Positions 1 to 13,000 of a DNA stretch of 64,000 bases are shown here, piece by piece. The notes beneath the pieces were generated by a model. It had not been told where the DNA came from, ran no database searches, and saw nothing but the letters and a program-made list of their open reading frames with translations. The first letter of the stretch is position 1. Each line of letters begins with the position of its first letter. The DNA comes from Spongilla lacustris (Eukaryota; Porifera; Demospongiae; Spongillida; Spongillidae). The translations under genes and the position numbers were made by a program. Where the stretch lies: NCBI GenBank assembly GCA_949361645.1, contig OX442415.1, positions 30,995,192 to 31,059,191 on the forward strand. The letters are read 5' to 3'.

Positions 1-817
1 GTCACCCCTCGGAGCCTTTCTGTGTCCCAGCGTCGCCCAGGTACGCTCTGCCCCTTGCGATGCTCTTTGCCGTGGTTTTCAGCTCGATGACACTTGGTCA
101 TAACAAAAAATATTTGTTTATAACAACAGCTTCCTAATGAAATTCATTGTAAAATGGTGACATTTTGGGCCCTTCGCTTTGAAAAAGCGAATTCTTATGG
201 AAAGACACGTCACGTTAAAAGCAGCAACTCCAACGATACCCTAGACGTCTATCTGAGTAACCGGAAGCTATACTTGTCATAAACTGAGCGTTTCGATAAA
301 ATAAATGCCTAACACTTTCAGCCCTTAAAAGGCATGCGTCGCTCGAAAATGTGCAAACAGTTTACTGGGTACAGAATTCTGCTCGACCAAAAGGTTTGCA
401 AGTTTATGCTGGAGCTACATTCCAATAATCATCTCAATTCGTTGACCCTGAACGAAGATACTTATGAAAAATTGTTTGAGAATACTGGGGTCACAGAAAA
501 TGAATGTTATGGATGCAATAGTCACGTGACACGCATTTTTTAACTAATACTTATAGACAAATATGTTTACCACATGCATTGGTATTTTTAAATACTGAAT
601 ATCATATGTAGTTGTTGTTTTAAAATCATATGAACCTAAAATTAGTGTCTTTTTTTTTTCGATCAACTACCATGATCTCCACTGTAACTGAGCAAAGTGT
701 CAGGCTCTTTATAAGTTGTGCATTCAGCACTTAGAGAATGTTTTGCTTAATGTAACTAAGCGTGTGTACAATTCAAATGTCACAACTTAACACATTTTTG
801 ATGCACGTTGTATACAG
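1..817. other. Upstream non-coding stretch, probably intron of the SLC4 gene
   Basis: No exon can be assigned here with confidence. A CCCAG/GTACGC junction near 41 could be a donor ending an earlier exon that starts outside the window. A 69-codon open frame at 334-543 (+) has no recognisable domain and does not resemble the SLC4 N-terminal domain, so I do not call it. The stretch ends at the polypyrimidine-poor acceptor TATACAG (811-817) of the first certain exon. Confidence 0.4.
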
Positions 818-1096
818 TTGCGGTCAAGAATTGTAACAAAGGTCTCAAGGTTTTGGAAGGAGCATAGGAAAATTCTTGAAAATTCCGAGTTATGTGAAGT
901 TCTTGTTGGAGAATTAGATGTTCTCACCCGCCCAGTTGTTGGATTTGTGCGGCTAGCTGATGGCATTGTCATTCAGGACCTTGCCACAAATGTGGTAATA
1001 CCTGTTCGGTTCTTGTTCATTTTACTTGGACCTTCAGGCAACAAGAATCTGTATTTAGATATTGGACGGGCTTTCGCTACTTTGATGAATGATGAG
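818..1096 (+). CDS. SLC4: SLC4 exon (first in window), cytoplasmic N-domain
   Basis: Acceptor TATACAG before 818, donor GAG/GTGAGT after 1096; 279 bp, phase 0 at both ends. It encodes VLVGELDVLTRPVVGFVRL and the family signature RFLFILLGPSG followed by IGRAFATLMNDE, which matches the end of the SLC4 cytoplasmic domain. Confidence 0.93.
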
Positions 1097-4000
1097 GTGA
1101 GTATATACACGTATGCCTATAGTGTTGTTTGATCCTGCAGAATGTACATACAAATGTACCTGTATAGCACAACACATTGAGTAGTAATATACATTTTAAA
1201 ATAGTCTAACTATTAGTTGAAGTTAATCGCTGCGTGCTTGTGCCTAAAGTGTTTGCTCGTACATAAGCACTAGATTATGAAGCTAGTGATTTATGCCCAC
1301 AATGATTCACCAATATATAATGTTTTGCTTCAACTGGAGAATTACGTGTAGTTACTTGCCGTAACAGCTATTCAACAACAGTCACAATGGTCAGAGTAAG
1401 AGGCTCCTCACAGGGCTGGGTTTCCATCATGTCATGAATATGACGTGCCATCACACCCAAACGCCAAACCCACTGTACTCACTTGCGACATGCCCACTAT
1501 AAGGAAGGTTAAATTAGCATTTAGGGTTAGCATTAAATGAGGTAAATTTTTGCAGTAGTGGGCAACTATACATGTATTTATCCACCTTTGTATTACCTGA
1601 AACAATACGCATGCATTATGCAGTTATGAGCTAGCATTAGTCATGGTGTCAGTCAAGCAGCAGGCAGCGACAGTGTACAGTGTGCACACACAACACCGTT
1701 TTGAGTAATTCTATATATTTACCATTTTGTATCCAACTATCTGTGAAGATCTAGAAATTTTATAGCTCACAGTGCATATGTAAATTTACAATACATGTAC
1801 AGTGATGGGTAAGTTATGTACTTGTGTAGGATAGTGTACCTATAGGTTGAAGTAAGTGCCTGTCTTTGTTGTCTTGTCTCCTAACTATTGCCTAATATGT
1901 ACACAATAGGAAATACTATGTGTCACTTACAATAGATCTCGAGAATAGAGTATCAAAACTGATCTATGCAATTGATAATTACACACTTAGGCCATTTTGT
2001 AACTCCATGTGGACAGACCAATTTCCTGTGCATACATAATGGTTTGAAAACTTGAAACAAAAACTGCATCAGGTTACGGCAACAATGTATGTGACTTAAT
2101 GTATTGCGAATTCTGATTTGTGTATAGGAGTTCTGTAAAGTGGCATACAAAGCCACTGGCCGAGAGGATCTGCTTGTTGGTCTAGACAGTTTCCTTGATA
2201 TGCTGACTGTCATTCCACGAAGCCAGTGGGACCCAGCCACTCGGATTGAACCACCACCAAGTGTTCCTGGGGCATCTAATGCAAATCAATTCAAGAGTGT
2301 AGATGATAAACCCCGGTTTCATAAAATGTAAGCCATAGACTTGTGTACCCAGATGTATATAATTGTGGTTTAACTGGATCACAGTAAGAAATATTGCTGG
2401 CAACAATTGCTGGCTAGCGGCTTTGGCATGTGTCTGTGGTTTGAACTGGTCATTTGAAAAGTAAGGCATTGTTCTATTTGGGGCGACGACTTCAAACAAA
2501 CCATGGTCACTTCCCGAAACTTATTATCTATAGATAAATTTGCTACATCTATCAGCTTACATGTACGAAAATAGCTCTTGATTGGGACAATGTAAACTTG
2601 AATAAGAATCACCCTGTAAATTATGCAAAATGTTCTGCAGGAAAATGATACAATGGAAAAAACCATGTGTATTTATAATAAAAATTATAACCATTCATTA
2701 AGTATCTTACATCACTATTGATAATACACACATTTAATGTATCCTACTTTGGAGTCGTGGGTACAAATCAGTAGCGAATACCTTTGAGAATATTATATCT
2801 TTTGATCCAAATGAGGTTTTTCACTGAACCTGGTAGGAGACTGACTTATTGGGCTAAGTGATTGTAAAAACATTCAACACCCATTGAGTGTACCATTCAA
2901 AGAGATTACTGCTACTCAATCCTCTTTCTGATTTAGCTTATCTCCAATAACTAACTCAGGTGGGTGAACCCCATCCACGACTTCACTGATAAAAATCATG
3001 TCATGCTGCATAACTTTTGATGTGGATGGTTAGATGAGAGCAGCTTATATAGACCTTATTTGAGTGGAAAACCTCTACAAGTATATGGAAAAGTGTCCAG
3101 TAAAATCACTCTTGTGATACGTCTTCAAATTTTTCAGGACAAGCAAAAGAAAATTAACACTTGCATAGAAATGTATGGATAATTATAGATTCAGTGCCTT
3201 ATAACTTTATGTTGGATAGCCCAATTTTGGATGCGTAAGTAAAGACCACGTGATAGAGGGAGGGTCTTTGCAGTTCACAGAACATCCAAAAATTTGAAAA
3301 ACTACCCAGAACGGTGATTTTGCTGGACACTGCCCCATATATATGTAAATGCTGTAAGAAAGAAAAAAAAAGAAACCAAAAGTGGTGATGTGTAATTACA
3401 CAGAGTGTATTCAATACATGGCATCTATAAACAACTTTAAATGAAGTTGGTTTTCTCTGAGCTCTAAACAATTGATCTTGTTTCTCTAGACCTTTTGCAG
3501 GCCTTGTGTCAGACATCAAGAGGCGCTATCGGTGGTACTGGAAGGACATTCGGGATGGCCTCAATATTCAAATTATAGCCTCAATCATCTTCATCTTTTT
3601 TGCTAATGTCACACATGCTACAACATTCGGTGGTGTCCTGTACAGCTTCACTGAGGAGCACTTTGTGAGTTCATTCATGTACAATGCGTGACTTTAAATT
3701 TGGCAATGATACAGAGCATGTGTGTTGCGATAAATATGGCACATGAGTCTTTGTTAGGATGACATATTGCATACATGAACACTAGGACTCTGGAGTTACA
3801 ATGTACATGCACTTAACAATAACTCGTGTCATACAGTTTAAGATAATGTATTAGTATACGTGTACCGTCATTGGAGGCACTTCATTGTTTTCCTCTCATT
3901 CAAAACAATGGCAGATCTCTCTATCTGTAATATTTAGAGACTCTGTGTAGATACATGTGTATGTGGCTGAGGGGTAAGTGCAAGTGTTCCTGCTGTACAA

Positions 4001-7000
4001 GTTGCGTATTAGTGACTTATCAGCATTTAGAACCAATTAAACGAGCAATGGAAATTTGAACAATGAAATTAGCGACCCTGAGGGTTTGTACAGGTCAGGG
4101 AAAGTCAGGGAAATCTGGAAAGTCGGGGAAAGTGCATTATGCAACTGGAAAGTCAGGAAACGTCAGGGGAATCAATACAGTGTCAGGAAAAATTGATAAG
4201 CGAGCATCAGCGGCGTTGGTATCTGCCCTCTTGGGTACAACTCCTACTCACAGTTAGTGTTTTGCACATATATGTAACGATAATTATCCCTATTCATTGA
4301 GATGCTGAGCAAACTGTTGGTTTTCTTAGTGCGACCAACGACTTTCATTAACTAAAATTAATTTTGTGGATGTCAAGTCAATTGATATGAATACATGTTG
4401 ATCTAAGTGGTAGGGTCCTGTTAACAGCTTGCTTATAGTGTCTGAATCAGTAGAACCTTGTCACAATGTGGTATCTGTTAGTGCAGTAGTGGTCAGAAAA
4501 ACGGTCTCGTACCTTCTTTGACGTTGAATGATGGAACTGCTCTGCAGCCATTTTTTTGTTTTTTACAAAATTAGGACTAAGCTGATGCATCCATATTAAC
4601 AAAGTACACTTAATAATGCTTTTCATATTTGGCTAGGTATTGTTGAATGATGATGCTTCATTGTGCACTGGAGGCATCTCACCAGTTTAGTGGTGATTTC
4701 AAATTTCGTGTCATAATAGCGCTAGCACTATTCCTAATTGGTTTAAATCTATGAACTATTGTTTGCCATCTTGGTTTTTAATGTCAATACCACTTAAGAA
4801 ATAGTTTAGTACTGATCTGCTTCTATGTTGCATTGTTAAACCAAATGTCATTGTATGTACACTTTCACTGTGAACTTAAATGACGCATTACAGTGGAAGT
4901 ATTAGATTTTTGTAGCTTGGGATTGTGTTAAGAATTACATGTTTACTTGCTTTCGTAATCTAAGGAACTATTAGAGGTTGTGAGAATTTACAATTCCCAG
5001 TGTTGGGTATCTTGGTTTCTCAATCTAGGGAAGTGTTCAATGTTTCTGAGTTTGGGGATTTTTAGAAATCCAAATATATGGTATCATGGTTTCCCAATGG
5101 GAAGTAATCGATATTCCTGAGGATGGAAATTTGTTTTCCATACAATGGGAAAGTGCACTTTAAAAATCTTCTGCGGAATGTAAAGAATCGAAAGTGAGGA
5201 AGTTGAATTATGTGTTTAAAAAAGGATTCAAGTGTTCAAAAACTGACTTGCATGCAATTTGTAATTACATGTATACATGCGTATATATTCTTAATGCTTC
5301 ATAAGATACTCCGATTGTTATTATGTCAGGGAAATCAGTTCATAAAGGTCCGGGGAAATTGGTATTTACAAACTTGTATGAACTCTGCCTGCCATATCCT
5401 GCATTACAACTATTTATCACTTACAAAACTTGTGAGTGATGGGTCCATCGCATCTTAAATCTATATTTGGCATGTTCAAATTTCCATCATAAATACTCAT
5501 CCTTTGCCATCAAATCCTACATGTGTATCCAGGGATTATAACGCCAGCCGGTCATCGGACAATGTCCGACCAATTTAGTCAATTGTCCGTTCGATTGTGC
5601 GCATGAGCAAACAAAATGTCCGACGAGGCTTGTCATAGTCACTGTTTTGTGTCGCTGCATGGCATTCGCTACAGGGACAGACTAATTTTTGTAGGAATTA
5701 TACAGTAGCGGTACGTAATGTTTGCATCGCACGCAATTATAAACGTTGGCGTACGGTATGCTTGGACCGCGTGGTAGCGTTTATAGAGCATAGCGTTTTA
5801 AAACATAACCTATGGTGCCCATGCGCCGCCGCACGTCACTAGCCATGTACGCCTGACCAGTTACGTACTCTAGTGTCGGGATCGAGTAACTTGTGTCCTT
5901 TTTATGTAAATCTACGGCGTGGATAAAGTGTGAGCGTAGGCCTAGCGTTTGCGTAGTAATGAAGCGTATGTCAAAAGTAGCGTCGTACGTAAACGCAAGA
6001 AGCAGGGAATTGCAGTATCAGAATATAGCAAAGGCTCATAGCGTTATAAATGCTATAACGGAACAGAGGCTAAAAAAAAGTTTGATTCCACTGTGTGAAT
6101 TACCGACTATATAAGCACTGTGACGCAGGCCTTTACCTTTAATTTAGACGACTGGGACTTGATCTTTTATAGCCTAATGTGCAATTGTAAGGTGTACAAC
6201 AATTTGTTATTTCAAACATGAATAATGCATGTGTAGACTTTATTACGTGTATGTAATATATAACGTACGCGCATGCGCGTGGTGACATGTAGAACGTTGG
6301 TTACGTAGCGACAGTGTAGACTAGAAACATTGTGTAGTATTGGACTCTTGTATTCATTGTGTCATCAAGACCTTTACATTGGTAGCAGAGAATGGTTGAA
6401 AAACATGTTAGTTTGCCAAAAGCGTTTTCAGGAGGAGATTGGAATGAGTGGCTCTTACGGTTTGACATATGTGCGGAGGCGAATGGATGGAAAAATGATG
6501 TCAGGGTTGTGAAGCTACCGACCTTACTGGAAGGCGAAGCATTAGCCGTCTTTACGGAAATTGGAGAAAATGAAAGAAAGGATTATCACAAGGTTACAGA
6601 CGCTTTGAAAGGGGCATTTCATCCGACGGAATCACAGTTTTCGGTACTCAAACAATTTGAAAAAAGGCAATTCCTTCAGGGAGAGTCTCCTCGTATGTTC
6701 TTGCACAGTCTGAAAAGACTTTTGAATGCAGCAATGCCTGAATTGGAGGACGCTTCAAAAGAAAAGCTTCTTTTACATCATTTTATAGCAGGGCTTCCTG
6801 AACAATGCGCAAGGCAACTTTGCATTCTACCAGAGATAAAAACAACTGCTGACGCCTTGAGAAGGGCGCAGTTGATAATTGATCAGGTGGGGAGTGTTGC
6901 ACAGGAGGAGACGGTCATGGCAATAGGCGGTGAATCCAAACTCGCTAAACTGGAACACCAAGTTCAGTATTTGACCCAGAAACTGACTGAAGTATTGGAG

Positions 7001-10000
7001 GGTGGGGTTCAAAACGGAAACAGCAAATTTCGTGACAGCACGTCGGAGCGAAGCAACCAACGTCCAGTACGATGTTTTAATTGTGGTCTAATGGGACATG
7101 TGCAGACAAACTGTCGTCAGGGAAAAGGCAGGGCGCCTGGAGCGAGGGCAGAGCGACCAGGCGCCAATCTACAATAAATGATCAGCCCATTGAACTTTCA
7201 GCCGTTACACATAAGCAGCATATCAGTAACTCAGTTGCTACAATACGTGGATTTTTAGGCAGTGTGGATACAGAAATTTTGGTTGATTTGGGATCTTCAG
7301 TATCGTTAGTGCGGGACGACCTCGCATCTATGGTTCCAACGGCTAACAGTCAAACAAACAAGGACGAATTTCCAGTGCTGTTAACAGCTTCAGGCTCAGA
7401 GCGACTTAGTATCGTGGGTGGAAGTTCATTTGAACTCAAGATTGGCAATTTAGTCACAGTGGAAAAGCTTCTCGTGGTTAAAAATTTGGTTTCGCCATTG
7501 ATATTGGGTACAGACCTGTTGGGGAAGCACAAAATCGTGGTCGACTTCAGCGAACACCTTGTCAAAGGGGAAAAGTTTGGAGCTGTTCCGATGACCAGTC
7601 GAAGCATTTCGCGGCAAGGGTTATCATGTCCAGCATGTGAAGTGCACAAAACAGAATGGCGAACTGCTGAAAGATATTGTGCTGTAGCAATCCATGAAGA
7701 ATTGGAGGACGAATGCGCAGTTCCCCTGCTCAAGAAAGAGGAAACATATGATCCTCCCATGGCATCATCAGAGTTCCAGGAAGTACTCGTTGAGTACAAA
7801 AGTGTTTTTTCCACCAACCCAGGAAATACGTCACTGATGCAGCACAGTATTCCAACAAGTGGGTGTCATCCAGCTCGTGTGCCACCTAGAAGGATTCCAG
7901 CACACTACAGGGTAGAAGTTGAAAAGCAGTTGGATGACATGATTGAGCAGGGCATCATCAGTCGAAGCACTAGTTCTTGGGTAGCTCCTGCTGTGTATGT
8001 AAGGAAGAAGACAGGCGAATTAAGGATATGTGTTGATTATAGAGAGTTGAACAAAAGGGCGGAAACAACAGCATACTCTCTTCCATTGCCTGATGAAGTT
8101 CAAGATCGTTTGGCATGTGCATCCATTTTCACCAAACTGGATTTCAAATCTGGATTCTGGCAAGTGGATATGGATCCAGAAGATGCCCACAAAACTGCAT
8201 TTTCACCCGGGCCTGGAATGGGTCTGTTTGAGTTTAATCGAATGCCATTCGGTTTAAACGGGGCTTCGGGTACCATGCAGCGTTTGATGGATAAATTGTT
8301 GGAGGGTATGAATTGTGCCATGGGTTACATTGACGATATTCTTGTATACTCGTCTTCAGTGGAAAGTCACAAAAAGGATTTGCGTACTGTTTTGAAGAGG
8401 GTAAAGGAGGCTGGGATTACCTTACGAGGTTCGAAGTGCCGAATTGGTGTCAAGGAGGTATCATACCTAGGCCATGTGTTTTCAGCAAACGGAATGTCAC
8501 CAGATTTGGAAAAAATCAAAATTATTCAACAATGGCCTCAACCAACCACCATATCAGATGTTCGACGGTTTCATGGGTTGGCTTCCTATTATCGCCGTTA
8601 CATACGCGGGTTTTCTTCAATTGCGGAGCCATTGTTGAGGCTGATGGACAAGGATGCAGAATTTCATTGGACACCTCAGTGTGAAAAGGCGTTCAGACAG
8701 CTGAAAGAACTCCTTACAAAGGCACCTGTGCTCATATCCCCATCCTTTGACAAGGAATTTCAGTTGACAACAGATGCTAGTGGTTATGGACTAGGTGCAG
8801 TGTTAGAGCAAGAAGGTCATCCAGTAGCTTTTGCAAGTCGGACATTAACCCCAGCTGAAAAGAACTACAGTGTGATACAGCGTGAATGTCTCGCAATTGT
8901 GTATGCCACCAAACAATTTCGCCACTATCTCCTGGGTAGGCATTTTACACTGTACACTGACCATAATCCTCTGTTGTGGTTGTCAGCTCAAAAGATGGAG
9001 GGGTTGTTGTGTCGTTGGGCGCTAGCACTTCAGGAGTTTAATTTTACCATCAAGTACTGCAAAGGTTCAACTAACAATTGTGCTGACGCATTGTCTAGGC
9101 AGGAGGTACAGATGGGTGACAAGTTGTGTGCTACTACTGGAATTTTGGCTGGTGACATTACTGAAGAGGATATACGAATTGGGCAACATGAAGATAGCAC
9201 ACTGAGAACAGTCCTTGATGCTCTTACCAGAACCACAACACGTCCATGTACAAAGGCTTGGAAACAGTTTCCCCTGAGACGCTTTGCACAGCTTTGGTCT
9301 CAACTGCAGGTTATCAATGGTATTCTATATCGTAATATTCCTCAACCTGCAGATGTCACCAGGAAAGTATTGGTGGTTCCTAAATCACTCATACAGACCA
9401 TTCTTCACATGTGTCACGATGTTCCTGGGGCTGGCCATCAAGGGTTTGACAAAACGTTAGCTCGTGTTCAAGAAGAGGCTTACTGGGTAGGAATGACCAG
9501 AGATGTTAATCATCATTGTACTACCTGTGAAAAATGTCAAGCAGCAAAGCTGAATTCTGCTAGAAAGGCTCCAATGCAGAATGTCCCAGTGGGTCGCCCA
9601 TGGCAGATGGTAGCAGTTGATATTTTGGAGGTACCATTATCCATTCAAGGTAATCGTTATATCTTAGTCATTCAAGACTGTTTTACAAAGTGGTTAGAAG
9701 CCATTGCTTTGAAGGATCAAACTGCAGACACGATTACAAAGGAATTGATTGTGGTTTTTGGACGATTTGGAATGCCACAATTTTTACATTCAGACCAAGG
9801 GCGTAATTTTGAAAGCACCTTGCTTCGTTCCACTCTAGAAGCTTTTGGAGTTGAGAAGACAAGGACAACAGCTTATCATCCACAAGGAGACGGAATGGTG
9901 GAGAGGGCAAACAGATCCATCTTACAGATGCTTTGCACGTTTGTGGAGAAGAAAACTGATTGGGAAAGGTGGCTTCCATTGATGCTCTATGCATATCGCA

Positions 10001-13000
10001 CCTCAAAGCATCCTTCAACAGGCAGGACTCCATTCGAGGTGATGTTTGGTCGAACTCAAGGTTCTTTAGTGTTTCCTGGAAAAGAACAGGAATCGGACGG
10101 TTATGACCTTAATGAGTACCAAAATCAGCTTCGTCAAAAATTGGCAGAACTGTATGAGATAGTTGAAGCGAACATTGCAGAAGCTGCGGAAATCCAGAAG
10201 CAAGGTTATAATATGCAGTCGGAAGAACAAACATTTCTGGTTGGGGATCAAGTGTGGCTGTCTTGTCCTACTGCAGGGAAGCTGGATGATCGGTGGGAAG
10301 CAGGTTGGGAAGTGACTGAAGTGAAAGGGCCTGTTACTGTTTGTGTTAAGCATAATGATGGAAGGAGGTTCAGAACAGTGCATGTGAATCGATTAAGACA
10401 TAGAAGAGGAAGAGAAATGGAATCCACAGGAACCTATATTTCTAATTGGGAGGCGCCGACAGTTGATCATGAATTTATTGGGAGTGAAGAGGTTCCGACA
10501 AATGTAGCTGGTCCAGTGGAACATGAACGACAGCAACTCGAAGGTACTGGATCAAACTTAAGGCGATCAGGACGAAACCGGAGGCTTCCTGATCGGTATG
10601 GAGTTCCACTATCTGACTACTAAGCTCGGGTCGAGCTTCTGAGAGGAAGGAACAAATGTAGACTTTATTACGTGTATGTAATATATAACGTACGCGCATG
10701 CGCGTGGTGACATGTAGAACGTTGGTTACGTAGCGACAGTGTAGACTAGAAACATTGTGTAGTATTGGACTCTTGTATTCATTGTGTCATCAAGACCTTT
10801 ACACATGTCCTATCAATCAATAATGATGTCCGACCATTTTCAACTATGTCAGGACACTTTGTTAGGACAATTTTTTCACTCCGCTAAAAACCCTGGTATC
10901 CCACCGACTTTATTATGAGAAATGTACCCGCATAACATTATATTTGCTCATGTAAAATTAACGTTGTTGTTCATACAATTATTTATAGCATTTAAAATTG
11001 ATCTCTTATACATGTAGGGTCCACTTGAAAGTATTCTTGCTGTTGGCATAGGAAATTTCATATTTTCCCTGTTTGCTGGGCAGCCACTGATACTTCTGGG
11101 AGTATCTGGAGCATCTCTTGTATTTGAGAAACTTGTCTACTCATTTTGCGATCAGCAGCACATCCCCTTCCTCAACTTTCGATTCTGGATAGGGTTTTGG
11201 AATTTAATATTTGCCACTATAGGAACTGCCTTCAACGTGAGCGGTGTGATTCGAATCTTTACCCGTTTTAGTCAAGATCTCTACACTTGCTTGGTGGCAT
11301 TCATGTTTATGTATGATGCAATAGAAAAGTTGTTCACTTTGGAAACAGCTGAAGTTGACTCCATTCGTTGGGAGACTTGTTGGAATACCACGCTTAATAC
11401 CACCACCTTTCTCTCTGATCTGTCCAGCTGCACTGGCAACACGACTTGGATATTGGTGAATGACTTGGCTTCTTGTAGAGATAGGAATGTTTCCAGTGCC
11501 ATCTCCTATGTAAACCCAGGAATACTGCTTCAGTCCACCATTGATAGGTGCTCCGTTGGTATACCTCTGCATAACATGACAGAGGTGGTTTCCAGTGGAG
11601 CCTATGTTATGAGCTTCGTTCTCTTTATTGGAGCCTTTCTCACTGCCTTTTACCTGAGGATGTTCAGAGATAGCAACTTGTGCACTGACCTTGTGAGTTA
11701 CATGGTAGTTTGTGTTTTTGTGTAGGAAGGTTAATGTCTTTAGCTGAGGATGTCATCCTGGGTACGATTGTACACCCACATGTACAGCATTTTTGATTTG
11801 TGTTGTTGCCATTTGGATTTTATGGAACAATGAGCCATTATTTGGCCAGGCAAAGGGAGAGGAGGGTGGGGTGGTGGGGGGGAGACTTGTCTGCGGTATT
11901 TCATGCTTAACTGTTCATTATTGCTCAATGACTTCAACTTTTTTTGAATGATGCTCAATATGTAACATGTCTGTCTAAATGGAATTGCAGAAGTGCATAG
12001 TGCATATATAAGGATTCAGTAACACCTCTCCACCTAAATGTGTGGTGATCATGGTTGTAATTGATTGAAACATGCAGCGTTTTTGTTCTAGTTCATTGTG
12101 TATTAAGTGAAAGTTACAAGAATCAGAAATTTTATTTACCCATTGCATTGTTAGTCATTTGTGGTCTTTAACTGATTTGAAATCATTCGTTTTCAGGTGC
12201 GCCGCTATGTGAGCTTGTTTGCCATCCCGATTTCAGTGGTCATCTGGGTGTCTATTGATCAGCTAGTGGGTTATCAAACAAAAAAAGTGAATATCCCAAA
12301 TGTTCTCGAAGGAGACCACATGCTAGGAAAAGGCAGGTCTGCTAGAAATCTGTTGATTCATCCCATGGGAAATGGACTGCCGGTGTGGGCAGTTTTTGCT
12401 GCCATAATACCTGGTTTTGCCATCACATTCATAACCTTTATGGCTACTCAGATTACCTCCTTGGTAGTGAACCGTGCTGATAACAAATTGAAGGTACGCA
12501 TAACTACAGTGTCAAATTGTGTTGTGATTACAATGTATTTAGCTAAACTATGCATTTGCCAGTTTGATATGTGCTCCATTTGTTTCACAATTATGGGGCT
12601 GTGAAAACCTTGTGACAATTTCTTTGTCCCCACAGAAAGGAGGTGGCTACCACCTGGATTTCTTTGTGGTTGGCGTTGTTGGCTTTGTCTGCTGTATGTT
12701 GGGCCTGCCATTTGTCACTGGAGCAATTATCCGTACAATCACACATGTGCAATCTCTTCATGTCATCATACCATCAGATGTTCCTGGAGAGAAGCCCAAA
12801 TTAAAAGGAGTAATGTATGTGTTAAATAGGTGACAGCAAAAACAACCATGGTTTGTTTGTGTCACCATCACTAGCCCAACCAACAAGGTTACAATGTACA
12901 GTGCATGTATATGATGTCTAGAAAACTATCATCTAAAAAGATACCTTCGGCTTCCTGTTTCAACACATCATACCCACCATTTTTCTCATTTTTGTCCATT

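Larger units (their letters stand above)
6232..10803 (+). mobile_element. Complete Ty3/Gypsy LTR retrotransposon (4572 bp)
   Basis: The element runs LTR (6232-6378), primer site (6380), gag, -1 frameshift signal, pol (protease-RT-RNase H-integrase), purine tract (about 10638-10656), LTR (10657-10803). Direct repeats CATG at 6228-6231 and 10804-10807 are the target duplication. The two LTRs are identical by eye and both open frames are intact, so the insertion is recent and may still be capable of movement. The domain order with integrase last is the Ty3/Gypsy order. It lies in sense orientation within an SLC4 intron. Confidence 0.95.
5530..10895. mobile_element. Small DNA transposon split by a Gypsy insertion
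   Basis: The ends CAGGGATTATAACGC (left) and, on the other strand at the right, CAGGGTTTTTAGCGG form an imperfect terminal inverted repeat. GTATC occurs directly before the left end (5525-5529) and after the right end (10896-10900), consistent with a 5-bp target duplication. Subterminal GTCCGAC/GGACAAT motifs recur at both sides. Without the Gypsy insert it would be about 0.8 kb and non-coding, so non-autonomous. Its superfamily is undetermined. Confidence 0.65.

Noticed and set aside
334..543. 69-codon frame as an upstream SLC4 exon
   Set aside because: Does not resemble the SLC4 N-domain, and no matching splice pair fits the phase of the exon at 818.
7350..7817. 155-residue minus-strand frame within pol
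   Set aside because: Shadow of the pol coding sequence with no independent features; the same holds for other minus-strand frames across 6392-10623 and the block B equivalents.
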